Origin: Desulfosporosinus orientis DSM 765
Lineage (GTDB): Bacteria; Bacillota; Desulfitobacteriia; Desulfitobacteriales; Desulfitobacteriaceae
Assembly (NCBI RefSeq): GCF_000235605.1
Contig: NC_016584.1
Location: 1,786,001 to 1,850,000, forward strand
Direction: 5' to 3'
DNA: 64,000 nucleotides
A model generated the notes under the pieces. It was not told the DNA's origin, did no database searches, and saw only the letters and a program-made list of their open reading frames with translations. A program made the position numbers and the translations under genes. Position 1 is the first letter of the stretch. Every line of letters begins with the position of its first letter. Below, piece by piece: positions 27,133-35,423 of the stretch.

Positions 27133-28050
27133 TTAGTTGCTATTTTGAATGGGTGCGGCAGTTTCACACATGGATTTCAGGGCTTCTACAAATTCCTTTT
27201 CGACTTGTGAGACAGGGTGGCGGTTGGAACGGATTAGGCCAACGGTTATTCCCAAACTGATATCGCTGATAGGAATGGGTACTATTTCTCCGGACTGTAA
27301 ATAGATATCGTTGGTTGACATAAATCGGGGGAAGAAAGAGATAGCCTTTCCTTGTGAAACAACTCTCTTGATCAATTCGAAATTGCAGAAGCGAAAGGCG
27401 ACCTTGGGTTCAACATAATTTTTCAGGATGCTTGTGATCCCGCCGTTATTTTTTGTGAACTCATCATTGTAGGCGACAAAGGGATATTCCAGGGCTTCTT
27501 TTAGGGTAACGGATTCTTTTTTGGCTAGGGGAGAATCCTTTCCGGCATAGATCAAAAATTCATCGTTAAACAGTTTTTCACAATGAAGGTCTTTGCCGTG
27601 GATCTCTTCTGTTAGTAGCACAATACCAATATCATTTTTTCCGGATTGTACATTCTGCATGATATTGATTGATTCAGCGACGGTTAAAATAATATTAATA
27701 TTCGGATGTTTATCCTTGAGTAGGTATAATACGTTAGGAATGATTTTGTCCCCCATGCTGGGTATGATTCCAACGGATAGGCTGCCCGTCAGTGATGAAG
27801 TGTTGGCAATTTGCTTGATTTCGTCTACGGTATCAAGTATATGGCGAGCTTTTTCGATGATCATCTCCCCAATGGCTGTTGGGTAAGCACCCTGAGTAGT
27901 GCGTTTAAAGAGTACTGTTCCCAGTTCATCCTCAAGTTTGCTGATAGAAGAGCTGACTGCCGGCTGGGTAATAAACGAGTGCTCTGCGGCTAATGAAATT
28001 GAGTTGTATTTTGCTACTTCAATTAAAAGGGATAGCTGTTCTAATCTCAT
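27133..28050 (-). CDS. LysR-family transcriptional regulator
   Basis: The 305-residue protein has the N-terminal LysR helix-turn-helix (EQLSLLIEVAKYNSISLAAEH, QPAVSSSISKLEDELG, LFKRT) and a C-terminal type 2 periplasmic-binding-like effector domain. It starts with ATG after GGAGG. It lies between the transporter and the sigma-54 activator, on the opposite strand to the transporter, so it may control either. The effector is unknown. Confidence 0.92.
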   Translation of the reverse strand: MRLEQLSLLIEVAKYNSISLAAEHSFITQPAVSSSISKLEDELGTVLFKRTTQGAYPTAIGEMIIEKARHILDTVDEIKQIANTSSLTGSLSVGIIPSMGDKIIPNVLYLLKDKHPNINIILTVAESINIMQNVQSGKNDIGIVLLTEEIHGKDLHCEKLFNDEFLIYAGKDSPLAKKESVTLKEALEYPFVAYNDEFTKNNGGITSILKNYVEPKVAFRFCNFELIKRVVSQGKAISFFPRFMSTNDIYLQSGEIVPIPISDISLGITVGLIRSNRHPVSQVEKEFVEALKSMCETAAPIQNSN

Positions 28051-28114
28051 AATTTTCCTCCACCTGCAAAAAGCTCATTGCCTGTTTTTGGGGAACAATC
28101 CAAAACTCGTGAAA

Positions 28115-29551
28115 CTAGTTTGAAGGTCCTTCGATACCCTGGCCTATTTTACAGTTTTGCTTATAATTTCGGACTATCCGCGTTACTTTGCTCTGACTAA
28201 TACTCAGAGTATTGGCGACTTTGTAAGAACTTCCCAGCATATTGTATAAGCGAATAATGATGGCCTCTTCGTCACTGGATTTTTTTAAGTTTTTCCAGTT
28301 TGAAATTTCGTTTTGAAGAATACTTGTACTAGATGGAATGGACGGAATCTTAAAAAACTTACTGGGTAAGTGTTCAGGCATAATATTCCCTTCAGGAACA
28401 GTGACAACCAGCCTTTCCGCAAGGTGCTCCATTTCACGAATGTTCCCGGGCCAGGAGTAATTTTTGAGGATATTAATGCACCGCTGATCGAATTTATGGG
28501 AGTATTTATAGGTTTTATCGAATTTGTTGAGGAAGAATTGCAGTAAAGGAATGATATCGTCTGTTCTTTCTCGCAAAGGAGGAGTATCAATTTCAATAAC
28601 GCTGAGCCTATAATATAAATCTTCCCGGAACTTTCCTTCGTCAATTAATTGAAGTAAATTACGATTAGTAGCGGCAATAATACGTACGTCAATTTTTTTG
28701 TGTTCTTTGCCGCCAACAGGAATAAAGCGGCGTTCTTGGATAAGTTCCAATAATTTTGCCTGAATACCTAGAGGGATTTCTCCGATTTCATCAAGGAATA
28801 GAGTTCCGCCGTGAGCAAGTTCAACTAATCCGACCTTTCCGTACTTATCGGCACCGGTAAAAGCACCACGGCAATAACCAAATAGTTCAGACTCTAAAAG
28901 GTGTTCGGGAATTGTCGCACTGTTAATGCAAATAAAGGGGCCGTCTTTTCGCTCACTCATTTTATGGATATCTGTGGCTAATACATTTTTACCAGTCCCA
29001 GACTCTCCAAGAATTAAAACCGTTGAGTTGACTAAGGCCACTCTCTGAACAATTTCTAAGCACAGCTTCATTTTTTCATCCTGAAAAGAATAGCCCTTAA
29101 AGTAACTTACCTGCTGGCTTAATTCATCGACTTTATTTTTATAATGTTTTACGAGCTTTTTAGTTTTATCAAGGTCTTGCTTAAGCTGTTCAATTTGAGT
29201 GATATCCCGGCTGTTCATGACAATAAAGTCCACGTCACCAGATTGATTAAAAACCGGAGTGGCTGTTACTACCAGCTTGATTCCTAATTTAGTTTGCTGC
29301 TCAACAGTTACGGTTTGCTTATTCTGAAATACAATAGGAGCCAGGGCTGGAGAATAGTAACCTTCATTCAACAAGTAGCTGATATTTTTGCCAATTATTT
29401 CTGAGGGGTCCAAACCATAATGCTTTTTACATACTTGGTTGACGTAGGTTACGACACCTTTGCTGTTTACTACAAAGATTTCATCAAATGAATTGTCCAA
29501 AATATTTTTAAAATCTTCCCTAGTAAGACTACTCTGGTTTGTATTTGTCAA
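28115..29551 (-). CDS. Sigma-54-dependent activator with PAS domain
   Basis: About 478 residues: an N-terminal PAS sensor (about 10-120, NSFDEIFVVNSKGVVTYVN), a coiled linker, the AAA+ domain with Walker A GESGTGKN and the sigma-54 contact loop GAFTGA, Walker B GGTLFLDEIGE and R-finger region, then a Fis-type helix-turn-helix (SYKVANTLSISQSKVTRIVRN). TTG at 29551 is chosen because AAAGGAG lies 9 bases upstream; a TTG at 29611 is the longer option without a good site. It probably drives the sigma-54 promoters at 25007 and 29948. Confidence 0.92.
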   Translation of the reverse strand: MTNTNQSSLTREDFKNILDNSFDEIFVVNSKGVVTYVNQVCKKHYGLDPSEIIGKNISYLLNEGYYSPALAPIVFQNKQTVTVEQQTKLGIKLVVTATPVFNQSGDVDFIVMNSRDITQIEQLKQDLDKTKKLVKHYKNKVDELSQQVSYFKGYSFQDEKMKLCLEIVQRVALVNSTVLILGESGTGKNVLATDIHKMSERKDGPFICINSATIPEHLLESELFGYCRGAFTGADKYGKVGLVELAHGGTLFLDEIGEIPLGIQAKLLELIQERRFIPVGGKEHKKIDVRIIAATNRNLLQLIDEGKFREDLYYRLSVIEIDTPPLRERTDDIIPLLQFFLNKFDKTYKYSHKFDQRCINILKNYSWPGNIREMEHLAERLVVTVPEGNIMPEHLPSKFFKIPSIPSSTSILQNEISNWKNLKKSSDEEAIIIRLYNMLGSSYKVANTLSISQSKVTRIVRNYKQNCKIGQGIEGPSN

Positions 29552-29560
29552 ATTTGACAA
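29545..29560. promoter_or_regulatory. 16-bp perfect palindrome at the activator start codon
   Basis: TTGTCAAATTTGACAA is self-complementary and covers the TTG start and the spacer to the ribosome site of the activator gene. It could allow feedback repression. Confidence 0.5.
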
Positions 29561-29685
29561 CTCCTTTAGTAAGCGGTGAAAAATAACGGTATGTACTCTA
29601 TTTTGTCTCAATAAAATGAAGATAGCTTAAAAAAGTTAAAAACCTAATTATTAAGACTATTCGTTAAGAGAACGCAAAATCCTGC

Positions 29686-29732
29686 AAACGATAGAATATT
29701 TAAGTCAATTTGACTTAAATATTCTATCGTTT
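29686..29732. repeat. 23-bp perfect inverted repeat with operator dyad
   Basis: The two 23-base arms are exactly complementary around a single central T (29709). The core is TAAGTC-AATTT-GACTTA. No gene ends here (flanking genes diverge), so a terminator role is unlikely and a protein-binding site is more likely. Confidence 0.8.
29701..29717 (+). promoter_or_regulatory. Operator-like dyad copy 4
   Basis: TAAGTC-AATTT-GACTTA, perfect half-sites, about 265 bases before the predicted mtg transcription start and about 150 bases before the activator gene. Confidence 0.75.
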
Positions 29733-29947
29733 TGTGTCGAAGTGCCAGGAAAAGGATATGAAAATGAGTTTTTGAGTTAGAAGTAAGTTTTATAGTCAGA
29801 ATATTTTTTATGATACAGCAATTAGAGATAATTCACTTTAAGAATAGCCAGCTGCAAATCAGGTTTGGGAGTCTTTTTCCGGATGAATTGCTCAGCTCCA
29901 AAGAGAGTTCTTAAAAATTATGAATATTTTTTTTAAGATGACTTTTC

Positions 29948-29963
29948 CGGCATGGAATTTGCA
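29948..29963 (+). promoter_or_regulatory. Sigma-54 promoter of the methyltransferase operon
   Basis: CGGCATGGAATTTGCA has GG and GC 12 bases apart and a good TTGCA -12 element; the -24 element deviates at its first base and last base. Predicted start about 29974. Confidence 0.65.
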
Positions 29964-30195
29964 TTAATAATACAATGTTCCTCAGAGTTTTGTTGTGAAC
30001 AATTTATTGAGGTAGACCACTGTCTGAGTTATTATTATTAGGTCACTCTCAGGACAGGGGCAGGCAATAAGCCTATTTAAATACGTAAGAAGGTGGTGTT
30101 AGACTGAACCATCAAAGAACGTTTGAGATTTGACCCAAGAATGTGTGAGTGTTGAAGTTGTAGTATTAATTTGGCACTAATAGGTAATCTAATAA

Positions 30196-30212
30196 CAAGT
30201 CATCAAGACTTT
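30196..30212 (+). promoter_or_regulatory. Operator-like dyad copy 5 (one mismatch per half-site)
   Basis: CAAGTC-ATCAA-GACTTT, symmetrical mismatch at the outer base of each half. It is downstream of the predicted transcript start. Confidence 0.6.
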
Positions 30213-30215
30213 TCT

Positions 30216-30232
30216 TAAGTCTAAATGACTTA
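30216..30232 (+). promoter_or_regulatory. Operator-like dyad copy 6
   Basis: TAAGTC-TAAAT-GACTTA, perfect half-sites, 20 bases after copy 5 and about 70 bases before the methyltransferase start codon. Confidence 0.7.
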
Positions 30233-30303
30233 ATGACTTTAAGAAATTAAAGCTCATTGTCTACCTGATATTCACGTTAAGTATGATAAGAGAGGGTGTA
30301 ATA

Positions 30304-31734
30304 ATGGCTTTAAAATCAAGGATGGAAGTATTGACGAAAGATGATTTGGTGAGGGTTCATGAAGCCACGCTAAAAATTCTTCGGGAGACAGGGGTAGTAT
30401 TTCATAATGATGAAGCTATTGAAGTCTTCAAAAAACATGGAGCTAAGGTAGAAAATAAAACTGTTTATATTACCAGTGAAATGGTTGATCAGGCCTTATC
30501 GACAGCTCCGCGAAGCTTTCGAATGCAAGCTCGGAATGATAAATATTCCATAACTGTTGGTGAAGGTTTTTTAATACAGCCTAATGTAGGTCCAGTATAT
30601 ATCCAAGATTTGGATAAGGGGCGTCGTGAGGCAACTCTCGAGGATTATGCTAATATTCAAAAGCTATGTCAAGCCAGTGATGTTGTTGACCTCGTTGGAA
30701 CGATTCCTGTTGATCCCAGTGATGTCAAGAGCAATGATAAATACTTGATGATGATGTATGAGGCCTTAAAAAATTCTGAGAAACCTGTTATCGGATTCTG
30801 CGCGAATACCCAGCAGGTTCGTGAGCAGCTGGATATGGTTGAGATTGCCATGGGCGGTAAACCGGGTTATTTGTTAGAGAACCACTGCACTGCAGTTCTG
30901 GTTAATTCTCTTAGTCCTTTAGCCTATGCACCGGACACCTTGGAGACCATGATTGAATATGCCAAACGCAATCAGGTAATGCTGCTGGCACCTTGCATTA
31001 TGGCCGGAGTCAGCGGTCCGATTTCTCTCCTGGGAACGGCTGTCCTGCAAAACACAGAAACGATTGCCGGATTGGTCTTGGTTCAGTTAATCAACCCAGG
31101 GACTCCGGTAGTTTACGCTACTGCTTCCACCTCAGGCTATATGAAGGAAGCTACTTATGCGGCGGGCACACCGGAAGCAATGTTGATTAATACCGCCAGC
31201 TTGCAGATGGGCTTGGATTTCTACAAGTTACCTACGAGAACCATGTCCGGTATTACTCATTCTAAAACCGTTGACTGCCAGGCTGGATATGAAACCATGC
31301 AAAGCCTGTTAATGGGAATGATGAGCGGTGCCCATATGTCGGTACAAAGCTTAGGAGTCTTGGATGCCATCATGGCGACTTCCTACGAGAAGTTTATCAT
31401 TGATGAGGAACTTATCCGCCGGGTCAGACGAATTTCTCAAGGTATTGATACTTCTGATGAAGCTTTGGCGGTGGATGTTATTCAAGAAGTCGGCCATACC
31501 GGTACCTATTTGACGCATATGAGTACCTTTGAAAAATTCCGTTCCCTGTGGACGCCAACGGTTTCTGATTGGGGCAATTATACTGATTGGGTAAATTCCG
31601 GAAGCGAAGATGTAGTTGTCAGAGCAAACCGCAAATTCAAACAAGTCCTGCAAAATGCACCGGATACATTATTGGATGCGGAAACAGATAAAGCTTTATT
31701 GACTTTTATCGAAAAAGCTAAATCCCATGCCTGA
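30304..31734 (+). CDS. Non-pyrrolysine MttB-family methyltransferase (MtgB-like)
   Basis: The 476-residue protein is a trimethylamine-methyltransferase-family TIM barrel without an amber codon. Around the family's pyrrolysine site it reads LPTRTMSGITHSK, so Ile stands where the paralogue at 32581 has UAG. Characterised members of this class (for example MtgB of Desulfitobacterium) move a methyl group from glycine betaine to a corrinoid protein. The ATG at 30304 follows GAGAGGGTG; an ATG at 30283 has no site. The corrinoid protein gene follows. The exact substrate (betaine, carnitine, choline or other quaternary amine) is not decided by the sequence. Confidence 0.9.
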   Translation: MALKSRMEVLTKDDLVRVHEATLKILRETGVVFHNDEAIEVFKKHGAKVENKTVYITSEMVDQALSTAPRSFRMQARNDKYSITVGEGFLIQPNVGPVYIQDLDKGRREATLEDYANIQKLCQASDVVDLVGTIPVDPSDVKSNDKYLMMMYEALKNSEKPVIGFCANTQQVREQLDMVEIAMGGKPGYLLENHCTAVLVNSLSPLAYAPDTLETMIEYAKRNQVMLLAPCIMAGVSGPISLLGTAVLQNTETIAGLVLVQLINPGTPVVYATASTSGYMKEATYAAGTPEAMLINTASLQMGLDFYKLPTRTMSGITHSKTVDCQAGYETMQSLLMGMMSGAHMSVQSLGVLDAIMATSYEKFIIDEELIRRVRRISQGIDTSDEALAVDVIQEVGHTGTYLTHMSTFEKFRSLWTPTVSDWGNYTDWVNSGSEDVVVRANRKFKQVLQNAPDTLLDAETDKALLTFIEKAKSHA

Positions 31735-31890
31735 TTAGTATGTCCGGCTGGCGGACTCTAACTTATACCGGGCATAAATAGACGGAATTATACAAGCAAA
31801 TCTATTTATACTATGATTTAGCTCGTAAGAGTTAAAACTATAAAAGATACTGGTGGGTATTATTAGTAAATCTTAAGGAGGATTTTTACG

Positions 31891-32523
31891 ATGAGTGACT
31901 TTGATCAATTGGCCGATTATGTGTTTAAAGGAAATGCAGCAGCAGTAAAAGATCTTACCCAAAAGATGGTTGATGCCGGCAACAATCCTATGGAAATTAT
32001 TTCTAACGGCTTACTGCTTGGTATGGATATTGTTACCCCAAAATTCAAAGCAGGGGAAATGTATGTTCCGGAAGTTATGATGGCTGCCAAAGCTTTAAAC
32101 GAAGGTATGACTATTGTTAAACCTCTGATTGCCGATGCAGATATCGCAGTAAGTAAAACCATCATTATTGGAACTGTCTCCGGCGACCTCCACGATATTG
32201 GCAAAAACCTGGTTGTTATGATTCTGGAGAGCGGCGGATTCAATGTCGTCGATCTGGGTGTTGACGTATCCCCAGAGAAATTTGTAGCTGCAATCAAAGA
32301 GCATAATGCAAAAATCGTCGGCTTATCCGCTCTCTTAACAACCACTATGATGAATATGAAGCTAACCATTGAAGCCCTTAAGGAAGCAGGGTTACGTGAC
32401 GATGTTAAAGTTTTAGTCGGAGGAGCCCCTGTTTCCCAAAGCTTCGCTGATGATATCGGTGCAGATGGTTATTGCGCTGATGCTATGGCAGCCAAAGAAA
32501 TGGCAACCGCCTACTTAAACTAA
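31891..32523 (+). CDS. Corrinoid (B12-binding) methyl-carrier protein, MtgC/MttC-like
   Basis: The 210-residue protein has an N-terminal helical cap (about 1-85) and a Rossmann-type cobalamin domain with the His ligand in GDLHDIGKNLV, followed by GLSALLTTTM and VLVGGAPVS. It carries methyl groups as methyl-Co(III) from the methyltransferases to a downstream acceptor enzyme. It lies between the two MttB-family genes, so one carrier may serve both. AAGGAGG precedes the ATG. The acceptor methyltransferase (MtgA or MtbA type) and the corrinoid activase are not in the window. Confidence 0.94.
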   Translation: MSDFDQLADYVFKGNAAAVKDLTQKMVDAGNNPMEIISNGLLLGMDIVTPKFKAGEMYVPEVMMAAKALNEGMTIVKPLIADADIAVSKTIIIGTVSGDLHDIGKNLVVMILESGGFNVVDLGVDVSPEKFVAAIKEHNAKIVGLSALLTTTMMNMKLTIEALKEAGLRDDVKVLVGGAPVSQSFADDIGADGYCADAMAAKEMATAYLN

Positions 32524-32580
32524 GTTAAAACAAAGTTTCAGGCGTAATACTAAATTTAAAATCAAATGGAGGTGGAGTAA

Positions 32581-34053
32581 TTGAGAACTGAGGTTCAAGC
32601 AGGAGTTTCTAGGTTTGAGGGTTTCGGACTGAATTTATTTTCAGACGCTGAACTGCATGATATTCACAGCGGTACCCTTGAAGTACTGGAAAAAACCGGA
32701 ATTAAAGTTGAATCTAAAGATGCTTTAGATATCTTCGCTGCAGGCGGATGTAATGTCAATTATCAAACCCACGTTGTAAAAATCCCTCCGTATATTGTCG
32801 AAGATGCTATCCACTCTGCTCCAAACACAGTGTTATTAGCGGGAAGAAATCCTAAACATGACATTGTCTTAGGCGGCAAACGAGTACATTTCATTAACTT
32901 TGGTGAAGGTGTTTCAATTATCGATCCCTACACCAAAGAGTATCGCAAAACTACCAAGCAAGATGTGGCAGACATTACACGTTTCTGTGATGCCATGACT
33001 GATATGGATGCAGTTTTACGTCCAGTTGCACCACAAGATGTCCCAGCGGAAGCTGCTGTTGTGCATAATGCTGAAGTCATTTTCAACAATACTTCTAAAC
33101 ACGTTTTCATTGGAACTGAAGGCGGCAAAAACTTTAAAAAAGTTCTTAAAATGGCTGCTGCCATCGTTGGAGGAGAGGACAAATTAAGAGAACGCCCGAT
33201 TTTCTCCTGCAACGTCTGCCCAACCAGTCCTTTACAATTAGTCGGACATTGTACCGAGGTTATTATCGAAGGTGCAAAAGCGGGTATTGCTGTTAATGTC
33301 TTATCCATGGCCATGGCTGGAGCTACCTCACCGATTACCTTGGCAGGCAGTCTGGTGACACATAATGCTGAAGTATTAAGCGGTATCGTCTTAAGTCAGC
33401 TCACGCGCAAAGGAGCACCGGTTATTTACGGCAGCTCAACTACCATTATGGATTTACGCTTTGCTACTGCTCCGGTAGGATCTCCAGAACTGGGAATGAT
33501 CAATGCCGGCGTCGCCAAGCTGGCCCAATTCTACCTGCTTCCCAGCTGGGTCGCCGGTGGCTAGGTAGACAGCAAACTCCCGGATGCCCAAGCATCTCAT
33601 GAGTTCACTATTACCGCTATGCTGACAGCGTTGGCAGGGTCCAACCTGATTTACGGTGCGGGAATGTTAGAACTCGGCATCACCTATGACTATGCTCAAA
33701 TGATGATGGATAATGAGATGGCTAGGATGATCAAAAAAGCGGTTTGTGGGATAAGCGTGTCTGATGAGACCTTAGCAGTAGATGTTATCAAGCATGTAGG
33801 TACAGCTGGTAACTTTATTAGCGAAGAGCATACCTTCAAACATATGCGCACACAATCCAAGAGTACGGTTATCGACCGCCGCATGAGAGATGTCTGGCTG
33901 GCTGATGGTGGTAAGGATTACACCGAAAGAGCTTATGAAGCGGCCAGAGAAATTTTAGAGACGTATAAACCCGAACACTTGCCCGAAAGTGTACAAGCGG
34001 AATTGCGCGCTATCGTTGAAGAAACTGAAATAGAGTATGGTATTAAGAAGTAA
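32581..34053 (+). CDS. mttB: Trimethylamine methyltransferase MttB with in-frame amber (pyrrolysine) codon
   Basis: Read through the TAG at 33562-33564, this is one 490-residue protein, the normal length of MttB. The UAG is codon 328, close to the pyrrolysine position of archaeal MttB (about 334), and the context [15 protein letters not shown] continues the family sequence without frame change. The downstream part has no start signal of its own. It transfers a methyl group from trimethylamine to the corrinoid protein. Translation starts at TTG after GGAGGTGG. It needs tRNA-Pyl and PylS, which must be encoded elsewhere. A nonsense mutation is the less likely alternative. Confidence 0.93.
33562..33564 (+). 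other. Amber codon predicted to encode pyrrolysine
   Basis: The TAG lies in frame within mttB. The reading frame stays open for 163 codons beyond it with family-typical sequence, and the paralogue at 30304 aligns across the site with Ile in its place. Confidence 0.88.
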
Positions 34054-34103
34054 GGTTACTGATTAAGGCATAACTTTTTTTCAGGATGGATAGCCCAGTA
34101 TTG

Positions 34104-34136
34104 GTATAAGGAGAACAGGATTTGTTCTCCTTATAC
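34104..34136 (+). promoter_or_regulatory. 14-bp perfect hairpin after mttB
   Basis: GTATAAGGAGAACA pairs with TGTTCTCCTTATAC across five bases. Lacking a T-run, it may protect the mRNA 3' end rather than terminate. Confidence 0.6.
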
Positions 34137-34174
34137 TATAGGGTAAAAGGACAACCCGCTGTAAATTGAAATAG

Positions 34175-34218
34175 AAAATCAAAGAAACCCACCTTGCGGG
34201 ATGGGTTTCTTTGATTTT
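34175..34218. terminator. Bidirectional terminator between mttB and the chemoreceptor
   Basis: A 17-bp perfect stem (AAAATCAAAGAAACCCA and its complement) with a 10-base loop gives U-rich ends both ways for convergent genes. Confidence 0.9.
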
Positions 34219-34231
34219 TATAGATGATCTA

Positions 34232-35098
34232 TCAGGAATTCCTGTTAAAGTGGTCAGTGGTTAAATCCTTTGCTAAGGTGACGATAGAATCGGCTAAATT
34301 TGATAATTGATTGACGGATGGAGCAATATCAGTTAATGATGCAGCTTGATGATCTGAGGCTAAAATCATTTCGTTAACGGATGCATTAATTTGATCAACA
34401 GCATCTTGAATCTTTTTTAAAGTGACGTGGATATTTTTCGATGACTCGGAGCTGGTTTGAGCAAGTTTGCGGACTTCATCAGCAACAACTGTAAAACCTT
34501 TACCATGCACCCCGACTCGGGCAGCTTCGATGGCAGCATTCAAGCCAAGTAAATTGGTTTGGGCAGCGATCTTGTGAATGACTCCAATAATGCTGTCAGT
34601 TTCATCGACTTGAGATTTTGTATCCTGAGATATCATTCCTAGTTGCTGGCCGGTTGCCGATAGTTCTTCAGCTTCTGCGGCGATCTGGTTAACATTAATA
34701 TCCACGGCTTTAATGATTTCATTAAGAGAATTGGCAATTTCAAAAAGCCGTTCCCTGCCTTCTACCGACTGTTGAATAGCAATTGCCCCAACAATTTCAT
34801 TATTTTCCCGAATTGGTAGGGCAACGGCTATATAAGGGACCCCGAAGCCTTCTTTGCTGACTTCTTTAACAACACGTCGTCCTTGTTGGATAGCATCATA
34901 GGAGACCCATCCTGGGCCGGGAATATCTCCGACATAAGAGGCCTTATCCCATTTAAAGGTTTTGGGAACGACATCCCAAATAACTTTTTCCTTATCACTG
35001 ATGAACAAGCCGATGTCATCAATCACAAACTGATTTATGTAAGGCGCCACTGCTAAAAAGTGTTGGAGAGTCTTACAATACTTTTCATCGTCTGACAA
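34232..35098 (-). CDS. Soluble chemoreceptor-like protein
   Basis: The 288-residue protein has no membrane span. The N-terminal part (about 1-125) looks like a PAS/Cache-type sensor ([44 protein letters not shown]). The C-terminal part is a short MCP signalling domain with tip [15 protein letters not shown] and [13 protein letters not shown]. It starts with TTG after GAGGTAG. It is convergent with mttB and could report on cytoplasmic methylated-amine or redox state, though no ligand evidence is visible. Confidence 0.88.
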   Translation of the reverse strand: MSDDEKYCKTLQHFLAVAPYINQFVIDDIGLFISDKEKVIWDVVPKTFKWDKASYVGDIPGPGWVSYDAIQQGRRVVKEVSKEGFGVPYIAVALPIRENNEIVGAIAIQQSVEGRERLFEIANSLNEIIKAVDINVNQIAAEAEELSATGQQLGMISQDTKSQVDETDSIIGVIHKIAAQTNLLGLNAAIEAARVGVHGKGFTVVADEVRKLAQTSSESSKNIHVTLKKIQDAVDQINASVNEMILASDHQAASLTDIAPSVNQLSNLADSIVTLAKDLTTDHFNRNS

Positions 35099-35250
35099 AA
35101 CTACCTCACCCGCCCCTTGCTTTATACTTGTATAATTTCAATTTTATTATAGGAACCAGATTGTGTGAAATTTCCGATATTTATACCCGGTATAAATTCC
35201 AATGTTATTTTTTTTATACTAATCGAAATGTATAACATTTCGTTGATACT

Positions 35251-35286
35251 GCAAGAAGGGCTAATTCGTTCGAAGACAGTGTCTTC
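35251..35286 (-). repeat. Stand-alone 35-bp module of the intergenic repeat
   Basis: This matches the reverse complement of 13225-13260 with two or three differences, including the inner palindrome GAAGACAGTGTCTTC. Copies B and C lack this module, so it behaves as a separate piece. The rest of the 35099-35423 gap is AT-rich and otherwise unremarkable. Confidence 0.75.
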
Positions 35287-35423
35287 AGGCGCCAACAAGT
35301 TTTCTAATATGCTGATTCAGTAAATTTCGCTTTATCGAGAAAAGTGGCTTATAATGGTAGCTAGGCTTTAAACTCCAAGTGTAGTTTGTTAGCAGCGATA
35401 GTTTTATAGAAGGATGGTTCTCA

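Larger units (their letters stand above)
29612..30303 (+). promoter_or_regulatory. Divergent control region of the activator and the methyltransferase operon
   Basis: No protein gene is supported in these 690 bases. They hold a 23-bp perfect inverted repeat (29686-29732) with one dyad, a -24/-12 promoter (29948-29963), and two more dyads at 30196 and 30216 inside the leader. The leader of about 330 bases also has a possible stem CTGTCTGAG/CTCAGGACAG near 30022-30058. I do not recognise a known riboswitch. Confidence 0.6.

Noticed and set aside
33619-34053. Separate 144-residue methyltransferase-like gene
   Set aside because: It is the in-frame continuation of mttB after the amber codon and has no start signal of its own.
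30304-34053. Nonsense-mutated mttB pseudogene
   Set aside because: Only one stop is present, it is amber, it sits at the family's pyrrolysine position, and the rest of the gene is intact.
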